DNA from: Fluviicola taffensis DSM 16823
GTDB taxonomy: Bacteria > Bacteroidota > Bacteroidia > Flavobacteriales_D > Crocinitomicaceae
Length of the DNA: 64,000 bases
NCBI RefSeq assembly: GCF_000194605.1
Contig: NC_015321.1
Span: 1,240,001-1,304,000 of the forward strand
Direction of reading: 5' to 3'
Shown here: positions 51,802 through 60,435 of the stretch, piece after piece
Layout: every line of letters starts with the position of its first letter
How positions within the stretch are numbered: position 1 is the stretch's first letter
The notes under the pieces: generated by a model
Told to the model about the DNA's origin: nothing
Database searches by the model: none
What the model saw: only the letters and a program-made list of their open reading frames with translations
Program-made: the position numbers and the translations under genes

Positions 51802-52551
51802 TTAATCTTTCCGATAAAAAATCGCTTCTACTCTTCTGTTTATTGCCATATTTTCTTCTGAATTATCTGGAACCAAAAGTTGCGTATTGCTAAAGCCTTC
51901 CGCATAGATTCTCGACTGGGGAATTCCGTGTTTCAACAAATAAGTCATCACAGTATTTGCTCTTTGAAACGACAATTCTTGAGCGGAAGTGCAGCAAACA
52001 TGTCCATTCAGTCTTACAAACAAAGAAGTATCTTCCAATAGAATCCTGTTTAATTTTTCCAAATTAGGAATTGATTCAGCCTTAACAACCGCGTTTGCAT
52101 TCTCAAAATTGATATTCAAATTAACTGGTTTATTCAATTCAAAGACAAGCGGTTTTTCTTGTTTAGCGGAAACAAACACCAGTACATCTACTCTTCTATT
52201 GAGCTCCAAACTAGTCTGCGGAAAACCTCCCGTTTCATTTACATTCTTCGTTTCAATCAGAACATTCTTCCAAGCTGAGTTTTTAAGAAGTGTATTCACT
52301 GCCTGAATTCGTTTCTCAGCCAAAAGTTCATTGTCTGATACTTCTCCTAATGAATCGGTATAACCAAGCAATACAATTTTAGAAATAGGTTCGCTGATTT
52401 CACGAAACTTCAATTCTAAGATGGAATTATTCAAGATAACCGATCTTTTGTAATCAAACAAAAGAGCAATTGAATCTTTCTGTACATCGATTTGAGCAAA
52501 GGAAAATAAACTCGAATAGCTGATAAAAAGGAGTAGTAAGGTTGATTTCAT
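51802..52551 (-). CDS. Protein with two OmpA-like domains
   Basis: 249 residues with a signal peptide (LLLLFISYSSLFSFAQ). Two OmpA-like peptidoglycan-binding folds lie in tandem: the first (about 30-130) with GYTDSLGEVSDNELLAEKRIQAV and LNRRVDV, the second (about 140-249) with RLNGHVCCTSAQELSFQRANTVMTYL and MAINRRVEAIFY. In the second, the usual GHTD-type Asp is replaced by VCC, so peptidoglycan binding may be lost there. No barrel is present. Likely an envelope-anchoring protein. Confidence 0.8.
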   Translation of the reverse strand: MKSTLLLLFISYSSLFSFAQIDVQKDSIALLFDYKRSVILNNSILELKFREISEPISKIVLLGYTDSLGEVSDNELLAEKRIQAVNTLLKNSAWKNVLIETKNVNETGGFPQTSLELNRRVDVLVFVSAKQEKPLVFELNKPVNLNINFENANAVVKAESIPNLEKLNRILLEDTSLFVRLNGHVCCTSAQELSFQRANTVMTYLLKHGIPQSRIYAEGFSNTQLLVPDNSEENMAINRRVEAIFYRKD

Positions 52552-52637
52552 AGTTTCAATTTTAAGGAAAACGACGATTCATTTATTTTGTTACAGGATT
52601 AAATCTCTAAGAACAACCTATTGAATGCGCAACGATG

Positions 52638-53450
52638 CTACTTTTCAATTCCCAACAGCAATTGTTTTCTCCAGCTTCCCCAACGGAAGTTTCCAACTTT
52701 ACCACTTTGGTGTACCACTCGGTGACAAGGAATCAACATCGCAATTGGATTTGCACCAACGGCGGTTCCCACAGCCCTTGAAGCATTGATGTCTCCCAAA
52801 TTTTGGGCTATGGCACCATAACTTGTTAGTTCTCCATTGGGAAGTTTTGCCAATTCATTCCAAACAGAAACTTGAAAAGATGTTGCTTTTACAGCTATTG
52901 GAAGCACTGGAAGATCTTCCGTTTTTACAAAATAATTCATCAATGTCTGATAAGCCAACTCTTGCAAAGCCGTTTTTTCTTCTCGAATGGTGCTTTTGGG
53001 AAAAGTTCTTCTCAAACGAATCGAGCCAACCTCGCTATCTTCAAAAGTCAATTGACAAATGCCTGATTCATTACTCGCTATAAAAACAGATCCCAAAAAA
53101 TAAGGGAAAATTGAATACTGAATTTCAGATGGAATTTCTTCGAGCAAATGAATATCTAAATCGATACTTGGTTTCGAATCGCTTAACGAATCATCAAACA
53201 AATCAAAAATAGATAATTGTGCTTGTCTACTCACTTGCGCCAAGGATGGAGAAAAGGCATCTTGCACAAACCGAATTGGATCCTTCCCCAAATACTCTTG
53301 AAAAAGGTGTTGTGTTTCCCATTCGCCCAAATCTACTCGTTTGGACAACTCTTCCAAAGTGATTCCAATTTGTTGAGAATCAAGCATCCATTTCAGCGTA
53401 CTGAAAAGCAAATTCATGCGTTGAGATTGGTATGAAAAATCGACTTCCAT
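52638..53450 (-). CDS. Ada/Ogt-like methylated-DNA-protein-cysteine methyltransferase
   Basis: 270 residues. The C-terminal methyltransferase domain (about 185-270) has FQVSVWNELAKLPNGELTSYGAIA, the arginine-finger region SRAVGTAVGANP and the acceptor Cys242 in IPCHRVVH. The first 75 residues look like one AraC-type helix-turn-helix half (ITLEELSKRVDLGEWETQHLFQEYLGKDPIRFVQ), and no Ada N-terminal zinc domain is present. It repairs O6-methylguanine by suicide transfer; whether the half-HTH still binds DNA is unknown. Confidence 0.9.
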   Translation of the reverse strand: MEVDFSYQSQRMNLLFSTLKWMLDSQQIGITLEELSKRVDLGEWETQHLFQEYLGKDPIRFVQDAFSPSLAQVSRQAQLSIFDLFDDSLSDSKPSIDLDIHLLEEIPSEIQYSIFPYFLGSVFIASNESGICQLTFEDSEVGSIRLRRTFPKSTIREEKTALQELAYQTLMNYFVKTEDLPVLPIAVKATSFQVSVWNELAKLPNGELTSYGAIAQNLGDINASRAVGTAVGANPIAMLIPCHRVVHQSGKVGNFRWGSWRKQLLLGIEK

Positions 53451-53536
53451 TTGAGAAGTGAAAGGTAGGGAAAAAGAGAATTGAATGGTATTTCAAAAAG
53501 AAATAGTTACAAACTGTAAATCCTTCATTAAACCAA

Positions 53537-53573
53537 AGAGTGGGATGTCAATTGGCATCCCACTCTCTTTTTA
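53537..53573. terminator. Terminator hairpin between the SPFH and methyltransferase genes
   Basis: AGAGTGGGATG and CATCCCACTCT form a strong stem with an eight-base loop just after the SPFH stop codon (minus strand). The minus side is followed by TTTGGTTT and the plus side by CTTTTT, so it may act on both strands. Confidence 0.85.
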
Positions 53574-55544
53574 TTCCGTTTTACCTGAAGAACCTAGTGA
53601 TTTAGGTTTCACTTCAGGCTTTGTTTTCCGTTCAACTTCCTGAGTCGTTGTCTTTTTCTCGGGATCCATCATTTCCATCAATTTCAGGCCTAGAAGACCA
53701 TCCATCGCTGAACCGCCTTGTTGTCCATTTCCACCAATCAGGATATCCGGAATCAATTTCACATTTCCTTTAGACAACTCTTCCGTAATCTTGAATCGGG
53801 TAAAGTTTTCTCCACCCAAAGCAGTTACAGCTAACTCATAAGCTTCAGCAGTAGATTTACCAATTGCCAAAATTTTACTCGCTTCTGCATTACCTGTTTT
53901 AGAAATTCGTTCAGCTTCCGCATCGGCTTTCAATTTCACCGCTTCTGAATCGGCTTTTGCACGAGCTCGAGTAGATTCTGCTTCTGCCAATGCGCGCATT
54001 TTGGTTGCTTCTGCTTCTGCTCCAACAGCTAATTTCACTCCAGAAGCATCTCCTTCGGCTTTTTTCACGGTTGCATTTGCGGTGCGCTCTGCAATTTCCA
54101 CACTTTGTTGTGCTTTTACGATGTCTTTTTGCATATCAGCAATGGCAGTTTCTTTTTCCATCCCTTGACGCGTTTCTTGCGCTTGTTTTTGCGTCTCGTA
54201 AGTGATTTTTTGCTCTTCTGCTAGCTTTCTATCTGTCAAAGTCTTCATGAGCGACTCTGGCGGCACGATATCACCAATCAACGTATCAACCGCATTTACG
54301 TTGTATTCATCCAACACTTTTTTGATGTGTTCTTTCGCAGATTCTTGTCTTTCTTTTCGAGTTGATAAGAATGCGATCACGTCGCTGTCTTGTGCTGAGT
54401 TACGGAAATAGTTACCAATGGTAGGTTCCAAAACTTGGGAAACCAGGTTCACCATATTCCCGAATCGAGCAATCACTTTCGGAGCTTCAGTTGTAGGTAC
54501 ATGAATGATTTGCGAAACATCTAAGTTGAATGGGAAACCATCTTTTGAACGAACGGTGATTGTAGACAAGTTCTTATCCAAATTGTGCGATTCACTGCGC
54601 GCTTGTGCCCAGTTCAATACCAAATTCGTTGTTGGAACCAATTCCACTTTCATTGTGTATTTATTGATTGGATATTTACCAGGACCAAAAGGTTCTGACC
54701 AAACACCTTTACTACCTTTCTCAACAATATTTCCATGTTTGAAATCAATTCCAGTCAAATCTTTTCCATCACCACCGATGTAAGAAATAACCACCCCCAC
54801 GTATCCAATTGGAATTTCTGTCATTGGAGTTTCTTCCACTTGAACAGCCCATGGATTTAAGTTGTAAGAACCCGCCAAAATAACGGTTGGTTGCAAGCCT
54901 CTATTTCCATTCAAATCTAGGAATTTATCAAAATCTTGAAAATTGTTGTGTCCTTCCACCACTCGACCAGCGATTTGACCAGCCTCCACTGGCTGACCAT
55001 CCAAAGTGGTAACAATTCCCACCATGCTTTCGTGAATCCGCACCATATCTGTTACCGAAATCTGAAAAAGCATTGTATTGATACGATAGGACCCAGCAGT
55101 CATGAAATTAGTTTGGCGACCACGTTGTCCATTATTCATCAAGAACATATTTGCATCCTGAAAGTTATCGCACTCCACTTTTCTGCCAAGAATATTTCCT
55201 GTTGGAATTTCAGCGCCATCTTTCGAAAGCACCAAACCGATTTTCCCTTCAGGAATGACTGTAAATTGTTCCATTGTGATCTCGTACTGCCAAACCCACA
55301 TTCCGAAATACAATCCAGGAGCAAGTGTTTTAGCTTGAAAACCTGCTTCTCCGTTTGTTGCAACAATGCGACCATCTGGAAGCTCTCTATTTGCTCCAAA
55401 CAAAACGAATTTCTTTGTAACTAAACCAATTCTATCTTCTGGAACGATCACCATTCCGAATAAGAATCTTAAAATAAATTTGTAGAGCACCAAACAAAGT
55501 ACCACTACAATTACCCACCAATAGGTTTGTAAATAATGTACCAT
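53571..55544 (-). CDS. Large SPFH/flotillin-like membrane protein with internal repeats
   Basis: 657 residues: N-terminal membrane helix (WWVIVVVLCLVLYKFILRFLF), then about four related 65-80-residue units (up to about 330), each with an IPxGxIGxV-like strand and an NGxRGxQ/AGSY-type loop (NNGQRGRQTNFMTAGSYRIN and LNGNRGLQPTVILAGSYNLN are the clearest), an SPFH/Band 7 core (about 330-450) and a long Ala/Glu/Lys coiled coil (AEAESTRARAKADSEAVKLKADAEAER), ending in a Lys/Pro tail. SPFH proteins build membrane-bound cages. ATG at 55544 is preferred to the TTG at 55556. Followed by a strong terminator. Confidence 0.88.
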   Translation of the reverse strand: MVHYLQTYWWVIVVVLCLVLYKFILRFLFGMVIVPEDRIGLVTKKFVLFGANRELPDGRIVATNGEAGFQAKTLAPGLYFGMWVWQYEITMEQFTVIPEGKIGLVLSKDGAEIPTGNILGRKVECDNFQDANMFLMNNGQRGRQTNFMTAGSYRINTMLFQISVTDMVRIHESMVGIVTTLDGQPVEAGQIAGRVVEGHNNFQDFDKFLDLNGNRGLQPTVILAGSYNLNPWAVQVEETPMTEIPIGYVGVVISYIGGDGKDLTGIDFKHGNIVEKGSKGVWSEPFGPGKYPINKYTMKVELVPTTNLVLNWAQARSESHNLDKNLSTITVRSKDGFPFNLDVSQIIHVPTTEAPKVIARFGNMVNLVSQVLEPTIGNYFRNSAQDSDVIAFLSTRKERQESAKEHIKKVLDEYNVNAVDTLIGDIVPPESLMKTLTDRKLAEEQKITYETQKQAQETRQGMEKETAIADMQKDIVKAQQSVEIAERTANATVKKAEGDASGVKLAVGAEAEATKMRALAEAESTRARAKADSEAVKLKADAEAERISKTGNAEASKILAIGKSTAEAYELAVTALGGENFTRFKITEELSKGNVKLIPDILIGGNGQQGGSAMDGLLGLKLMEMMDPEKKTTTQEVERKTKPEVKPKSLGSSGKTE

Positions 55545-55725
55545 AAAGTATAACAATTAAGTAATAGAAAGTTCTATTCTGATAAGAAGCTTAAGGGAGA
55601 TGGCGGTTTTCACTATAAGCAGCAATCTGAATGAATCCATTCATAAAGTAAATGTATATAACACCAGATATTTTTGTTCAATTTTAGGATATTTTGACAA
55701 ATTGTCTCTTATTCGTCTATTTTTG
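55545..55725 (+). promoter_or_regulatory. Intergenic region with a strong promoter upstream of a cargo-gene remnant
   Basis: TTTG at 55693-55696, 21 bases, then TATTTTTG at 55718-55725 on the plus strand. A second TATTTTTG lies at 55669-55676 without a -33 partner. The only thing downstream on this strand is the remnant at 55803-56020. The rest of the gap shows nothing. Confidence 0.65.
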
Positions 55726-55802
55726 GAGGCTTACGATTGAAAGGATTTCGATAAGTTTCCAACCATTTTTAAAATCCTAATCAATTGGTAAATAACTCGC
55801 TT

Positions 55803-56020
55803 ATGAAAATCTGTATCCTACTCTAATCACTAATTTCTTCATTATTCAGTTGGGGATAAATAAACTTTTACTTCATCAAGAAGATTATATGCAAGAAATT
55901 GAGGAGTTGCAAGTTGATTTGAATAGCTTTAACAAAGGAATGTATCTAGTAAAAATGTATCAAGCAATTCGTTCAGTGAAACTAATCAAATTCAACTATT
56001 TAAATAAAACTACCGAATAA
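55803..56020 (+). pseudogene. Remnant of a T9SS-secreted protein gene
   Basis: An ATG (MKICILL then a stop at 55824) looks like the opening of a signal peptide. A shifted frame then runs to 56020 and ends in VDLNSFNKGMYLVKMYQ...KLIKF, which resembles the last strands of a type A T9SS sorting domain (cf. SGxYxVxV). A promoter precedes it. Most simply, the centre of a cargo gene was deleted, leaving its two ends. The 3' end overlaps the convergent T9SS cargo gene by 11 bases. The CTD match is short, so the call is moderate. Confidence 0.5.
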
Positions 56021-56768
56021 ACTTCAATTGTTTCTCTGCACCATTTGAATCTTTTACCTGAATTATGTAATAACCTTGTGAAAAGGAAGAAATATTCAAA
56101 TTATTAGACCCTTCCAAGGTAGTTTCAGAAATCAATTGACCAGAAAGCGCAAGAAACTTGACATTTAACTGAGCATTATCTTCGACTTCAATGAAAAGAG
56201 ATAGTTCATCTTTTTGATAAATTTTAATATCAGACAAGTTAATTGGCAGATCTATTACATTGAGAGGTGGGTCTACAAAATTAATTCGCACATAATATTT
56301 ATCAGCATCGGGTATATGTGCTGAACTTATTTCTAACAAACAAGAATTATGGATCACTCCTCTTTGCATGAAACCAGAATTAAAGTATGAATCATATCCA
56401 CTATTAGTACTTATTGGAAATTGAATTCCACTCAAAACAGTTATCACAGAATCCAAATTAACAAGTGACGAAACAAAATAAGGAGGATATGGAGAGAACC
56501 ATTCTCCAGTATAAACCAAAGAATCACCTGTTGAAAGTGTGATTTCATAAAACACTGTATCTAATGAATTCATTTTAAAAGAACCAGAAAAACCAATTGA
56601 ATTTTGGTCAATGTCGGAATAATAAAAATAATCTGAGAAACCTGTATATCCCAAACTATCAAAAATATAGTGATCGAACTTTACATTTGATCTGTTTCCC
56701 ATTCCTTTCTCTTGGGAAAACACATTCAGTGAACTTAAAATAGCGGCGATAATAATTAGTTGTTTCAT
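56010..56768 (-). CDS. T9SS type A sorting-domain protein
   Basis: 252 residues: signal peptide (MKQLIIIAAILSSLNVFSQ), a beta-rich body of about 150 residues with many Tyr/Ser/Asp and no recognised domain, and a C-terminal sorting tail (LSLFIEVEDNAQLNVKFLALSGQLISETTLEG, SQGYYIIQVKDSNGAEKQLKFIR), which directs export by the type IX system and surface attachment. Function of the body unknown. Faces the remnant described at 55803-56020. Confidence 0.82.
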   Translation of the reverse strand: MKQLIIIAAILSSLNVFSQEKGMGNRSNVKFDHYIFDSLGYTGFSDYFYYSDIDQNSIGFSGSFKMNSLDTVFYEITLSTGDSLVYTGEWFSPYPPYFVSSLVNLDSVITVLSGIQFPISTNSGYDSYFNSGFMQRGVIHNSCLLEISSAHIPDADKYYVRINFVDPPLNVIDLPINLSDIKIYQKDELSLFIEVEDNAQLNVKFLALSGQLISETTLEGSNNLNISSFSQGYYIIQVKDSNGAEKQLKFIR

Positions 56769-56816
56769 AAAACCAAAACGGAAAAAAACAGAAATTCGTA
56801 TAATTGATCTTGAATT

Positions 56817-58715
56817 TCAATACATTCCGCCCCAAGCACGCGTATTCCAAGTAGGTTTTGACTCAAATCGGGGCAATTTAAAAGGCTTTTGAAATAATCC
56901 AACAGTATCTGTTAGCGATTTCATGAAAAGAATAATGTTTTCCTGCTCGTAATCGGATAACTGCAATGAATCAAAAGGCAGCGTTTGATTTGGAACGGAA
57001 TATTTTAATCCTTCCCCCCCGCCTTTTTGATAAAATTGGAGTACTTGTTTCAAATCCGTATATATTCCATTGTGCATATATGGAGCTGTTAACTCGCTAT
57101 TTCTTACTGTTGGTGTTTTAAACGCATACATTTGTTTTTCAACTTTTGTTACTAAATAACGTCCTTTGTCTGGATCCAATGATTTATTTTCATTGGTTGC
57201 GGGTGTTCCCAAAATCTCGTATTCAGAATCCATGAAATAAGGTGGAACTGTTCCATTAAAGAGTGGAAAAAAATGACACGAACCACAGAGCGCTTTTCCA
57301 GCAAACAAACTATACCCATTAATTTCACGCGGATTCATAGCAGTTCTTTCTCCAGCCAAATACCGATCAAAACGACTGTTCATTGCTACCAATGTTTTTT
57401 CGTATTCGCTAATGGCTTTGGAGATCGCATATTCAGAAATAGCTGCATCTTTTTGATCTTTAAATGCGGACTTGAACAAGCTTTTATATTCGTCACTTAA
57501 GCGCAATTTCAGCACAACATCTGCTAGCTTGCTGCCCATTTCTTTTTCATTGTGCACCACATCTCGAATTTGCTGCTCCAATTGATACGCTTTCCCATCG
57601 TAGAAATACGCTTTTTGATACAATACATTAATCAAACTTGGTGCATTCCGAGGCAAAACGCCTTCATTATTGAACGCCTGACTTGTTTTCAATCCATCGG
57701 TGAACGCTTTATCGGGTTGATGACAACTACTGCACGCTCGTTGGTTATTGACAGAAAGGATTGGATCGTAAAAAAGCAACTTCCCCAAAGCAGCTTGCTT
57801 CTCCAAATCCGATTTATCGGTGTAATAAATAGAGAAAAATTGCGGGTTTAAGGTTTCAGGAGAAAAAAGTCGTGCCGAATTTAAGCGGAGAGCTTGTTTG
57901 TGATCAGACCAAGGTAAACCTAACGCACGATGAAGTTGAACCAATTGAAGATTGATATTCTCCAAATTAGTTGCTATAAAATCTAGGCGATCAAAGGAAT
58001 CAAAATCGGTGTTTTTGTGCAGTGTTTTTTGTGCACTTTGAATGTTTTTTAAAAGCGATTTCAAAGCCTTTGAAGCTTCTTTGTTTTTTCCGATTTCAGA
58101 TTCAAAACTGCGAACAATTTGTTTCATAGAAACGAGATTCCATTCTATCTCCTTCAAATTTGTTTTGGTAAAAGTCGCATCATAACCATTCAAATTCATA
58201 GAAGCAATGCGCACCAATTGCAATTGTAGCATTTCTAAATAAATCTGATTTTCTAAGTGGATATTTGCATATCCGTTCTTCAACTCTTGAAACACTTCAA
58301 TTAATTGAACCAGTTCTTTTTCCAAATCGGCTAAAACAAAATCTTCTCCTGAAAAAAGGAATTCTTCCACTTTTTGTAAGCCGCAAGGATCCACGACAAA
58401 TCCTTCCTCGTATTCCGAAAACTTAGGGACAAGTGCTCCATTGATTTTATATTTTGCTTGAATGGGAGAAATGTGCTCTACAAAAAACTCGATGTGTTTG
58501 TAGTATTCACGCACTTTGAAATAATGCGCTTCTCGTTTGGTAGAAACTTGAATATCCTCTCGGAAATCTTTCAATTCGTTGATGAGCAAATTCAACTCCT
58601 CAAAAATATACCGACTTTTGGGTTCAATAGTTGAAGTAGTAGCGTTACCCCCACTTTCAACACTTAATAAAACGCTTATTGCAGCAAGAGATAAAACGAA
58701 AAAGAAAACTTTCAT
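56817..58715 (-). CDS. Di-heme cytochrome c peroxidase/MauG-family protein with long N-terminal domain
   Basis: 632 residues. After a signal peptide (MKVFFFVLSLAAISVLLS) comes about 270 residues of helical sequence of unclear origin, perhaps imelysin-like, then the CCP/MauG module with two heme sites: CSSCH (Cys328-His332) and CGSCH (Cys477-His481), plus TPTVRNSELTAPYMHNG and QFYQKGGG. CCP enzymes reduce hydrogen peroxide in the periplasm; MauG relatives oxidise proteins. The ATG at 58715 is preferred to a GTG at 58727. Confidence 0.9.
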   Translation of the reverse strand: MKVFFFVLSLAAISVLLSVESGGNATTSTIEPKSRYIFEELNLLINELKDFREDIQVSTKREAHYFKVREYYKHIEFFVEHISPIQAKYKINGALVPKFSEYEEGFVVDPCGLQKVEEFLFSGEDFVLADLEKELVQLIEVFQELKNGYANIHLENQIYLEMLQLQLVRIASMNLNGYDATFTKTNLKEIEWNLVSMKQIVRSFESEIGKNKEASKALKSLLKNIQSAQKTLHKNTDFDSFDRLDFIATNLENINLQLVQLHRALGLPWSDHKQALRLNSARLFSPETLNPQFFSIYYTDKSDLEKQAALGKLLFYDPILSVNNQRACSSCHQPDKAFTDGLKTSQAFNNEGVLPRNAPSLINVLYQKAYFYDGKAYQLEQQIRDVVHNEKEMGSKLADVVLKLRLSDEYKSLFKSAFKDQKDAAISEYAISKAISEYEKTLVAMNSRFDRYLAGERTAMNPREINGYSLFAGKALCGSCHFFPLFNGTVPPYFMDSEYEILGTPATNENKSLDPDKGRYLVTKVEKQMYAFKTPTVRNSELTAPYMHNGIYTDLKQVLQFYQKGGGEGLKYSVPNQTLPFDSLQLSDYEQENIILFMKSLTDTVGLFQKPFKLPRFESKPTWNTRAWGGMY

Positions 58716-58793
58716 ATATAGACTCACAAAGAAAGGAGTTTTCTTGAATCGTCTCGTTAAGGAATGATTAAATTCACGTGGATTTGATGGAGA

Positions 58794-59420
58794 TTATACT
58801 TTTCTCAACTGATTCCCTCGAATAATCAATCCAACTCCCAGAGCAGCCCCTGAAAGTAAGGCAAATCGAGGATGTTCCATGAAGAATGTCATTAAAAAAG
58901 TAATCCCACTAATACTTGTTAAAGTAATTCCGACCACCAAATTTGTCTTTCCTCTACGAACTGCCCGACGCTTTATTTCAGCAAGTTCTTCATCAGTTAA
59001 TTCATAACGAGATTTCAGTTTTTCTTCCGTCAGTTTGTTTTTTCCACTGGTATTCTTCAAATCTACCAGACGGCTATAGAGAACTTCTTCTTGATTGCCT
59101 TTTCTGTTTTGAATTTCAAACATGTTGATTCCGCGTTCCTTCAATTCAAACCCAATTTCAGACGTCGGATATCCTTGTGCTATTCGTTTATTGATAAACT
59201 CATCTATTCCCTTGTCAGATTTCAGTAATTGAGCTATTTCAAGCTCTTCTTTCATATTTTCCACTTCCTCATCCATCCCGCGGTTCGTTAGTTCTACCAA
59301 CAGAGCGCTTTGTGCATCATCTCGCAACGTTTTCGGATTTCTTGCTAATGAAATTAATGTTATATCTGAAGCTTTTTGGTATGTCTGAGTTATTTGATCC
59401 ATTATTGATTGTTTTTTCAC
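58794..59420 (-). CDS. Helical protein with C-terminal membrane hairpin, unknown function
   Basis: 208 residues if GTG at 59420 is used, 202 from the ATG at 59402. A charged helical part (about 1-150; ISLARNPKTLRDDAQSALLVELTNRGM, FINKRIAQGYPTSEIGFELKERG) is followed by two membrane helices (LVVGITLTSISGITFLMTFF and FALLSGAALGVGLII) and a basic tail. I recognise no family. Confidence 0.65.
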   Translation of the reverse strand: MKKQSIMDQITQTYQKASDITLISLARNPKTLRDDAQSALLVELTNRGMDEEVENMKEELEIAQLLKSDKGIDEFINKRIAQGYPTSEIGFELKERGINMFEIQNRKGNQEEVLYSRLVDLKNTSGKNKLTEEKLKSRYELTDEELAEIKRRAVRRGKTNLVVGITLTSISGITFLMTFFMEHPRFALLSGAALGVGLIIRGNQLRKV

Positions 59421-59464
59421 GGGTGAAATTAAATAAATTACTCTGAAATTTCATCCAGAAAACA

Positions 59465-59500
59465 AAAGCCCCAATCTAGCAATTACTAGATTGGGGCTTT
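59465..59500 (-). terminator. Intrinsic terminator of the ATP synthase operon
   Basis: AAAGCCCCAATCTAG and CTAGATTGGGGCTTT form a perfect 15-base stem with a six-base loop, about 20 bases after the atpG stop on the minus strand, followed by TTTTGTTTTC. Confidence 0.93.
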
Positions 59501-59521
59501 AATTATATAATTCTTTAAAAA

Positions 59522-60397
59522 TTACCCGTTCAATGCCTCTGCACCACCAACGATTTCTAATATTTCGTTTGTAATTGCTGCCTGACGTGCTTTGTTGTAG
59601 CTTAATTTCAAGCTTTTCTGCAATTCTTTCGCGTTATCTGTTGCTTTGTGCATAGCAGTCATACGAGCGCCATGTTCAGAAGCATTTGAATCTAACAATG
59701 CTTTGAATAATTGAATTTTCAATGTTTTTGGGATCAATTCTTCCACGATTTCTTCTTTCGAAGGTTCGAAGATGTAATCTCCAGCTTGTTTATCATCTTT
59801 TTGTTCCGTTGCAACAATTGGCAATAATTGCTCTTGTTTCACTTCTTGAGAAGCTGCATTGATGAAGCTATTGTAAATCACAACTACTTTATCGTACTTC
59901 TTGTCTAAGAAAGCTTTCATGGCAAATTCAGCAATCACAGAAACGTTCCCAAAAGTAAGTTCAGCAAAAATGTCTGTTGGAATTCCAGTTCCTTCGATAT
60001 CGAAATACATGTCAGAGCGTTTAAATGCATCTTTCACTTTCTTCCCAAAACAAAGTAGGCTCACGTTTGCATTTGCATACTCTTCATTCACCGCCAAGTT
60101 TACACGTTTGATAACGTTGTTATTGAAACCACCGCACAATCCACGATTAGAAGTAATCGCAATCACCAACACTTTTTCCACTGGACGAGAAGCAGCTAGT
60201 GCATTTTCTGTAATATCCAACGAAGCCGTCAAATTACCCAAGATCTCTTGCAATTTCTCAGCATACGGACGCATTTGTGTAATGGCATCTTGCGCACGCT
60301 TCAATTTTGCAGCAGAAACCATTTTCATTGCAGACGTAATCTGCATCGTAGATCCTACTGAAGTAATTCGATTTCGTATTTCCTTTAAATTTGGCAT
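59522..60397 (-). CDS. atpG: ATP synthase F1 subunit gamma
   Basis: Rotor shaft of F1. The 291 residues start with NLKEIRNRITSVGSTMQITSAMKMVSAAKLKRAQ, the N-terminal helix signature, include ITSNRGLCGGFN near 83-94, and end with ATDNAKELQKSLKLSYNKARQAAITNEILEIVGGAEAL, the C-terminal helix. It ends the cluster before a terminator. A 38-base gap and an inserted S23-type gene separate it from atpA. Confidence 0.97.
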   Translation of the reverse strand: MPNLKEIRNRITSVGSTMQITSAMKMVSAAKLKRAQDAITQMRPYAEKLQEILGNLTASLDITENALAASRPVEKVLVIAITSNRGLCGGFNNNVIKRVNLAVNEEYANANVSLLCFGKKVKDAFKRSDMYFDIEGTGIPTDIFAELTFGNVSVIAEFAMKAFLDKKYDKVVVIYNSFINAASQEVKQEQLLPIVATEQKDDKQAGDYIFEPSKEEIVEELIPKTLKIQLFKALLDSNASEHGARMTAMHKATDNAKELQKSLKLSYNKARQAAITNEILEIVGGAEALNG

Positions 60398-60435
60398 AAC
60401 TCTAATTTAGAATTAGGAATGAAGAATGTAGAGAT
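60398..60435. repeat. AT-rich flank of the inserted four-helix-bundle gene (atpG side)
   Basis: The words TTAGAATTAGGAATG and AAGAATGTAGAG here are roughly inverted in the flank at 60790-60817 (CTCTTCATTCTTAATTC, TACATTCTTAATT). This gives imperfect inverted ends around the inserted gene. Confidence 0.5.

Noticed and set aside
54936-55424. 162-codon frame antisense to the SPFH gene
   Set aside because: Rich in Cys/His/Ser as expected from the complement of a real gene, and no promoter or family match.
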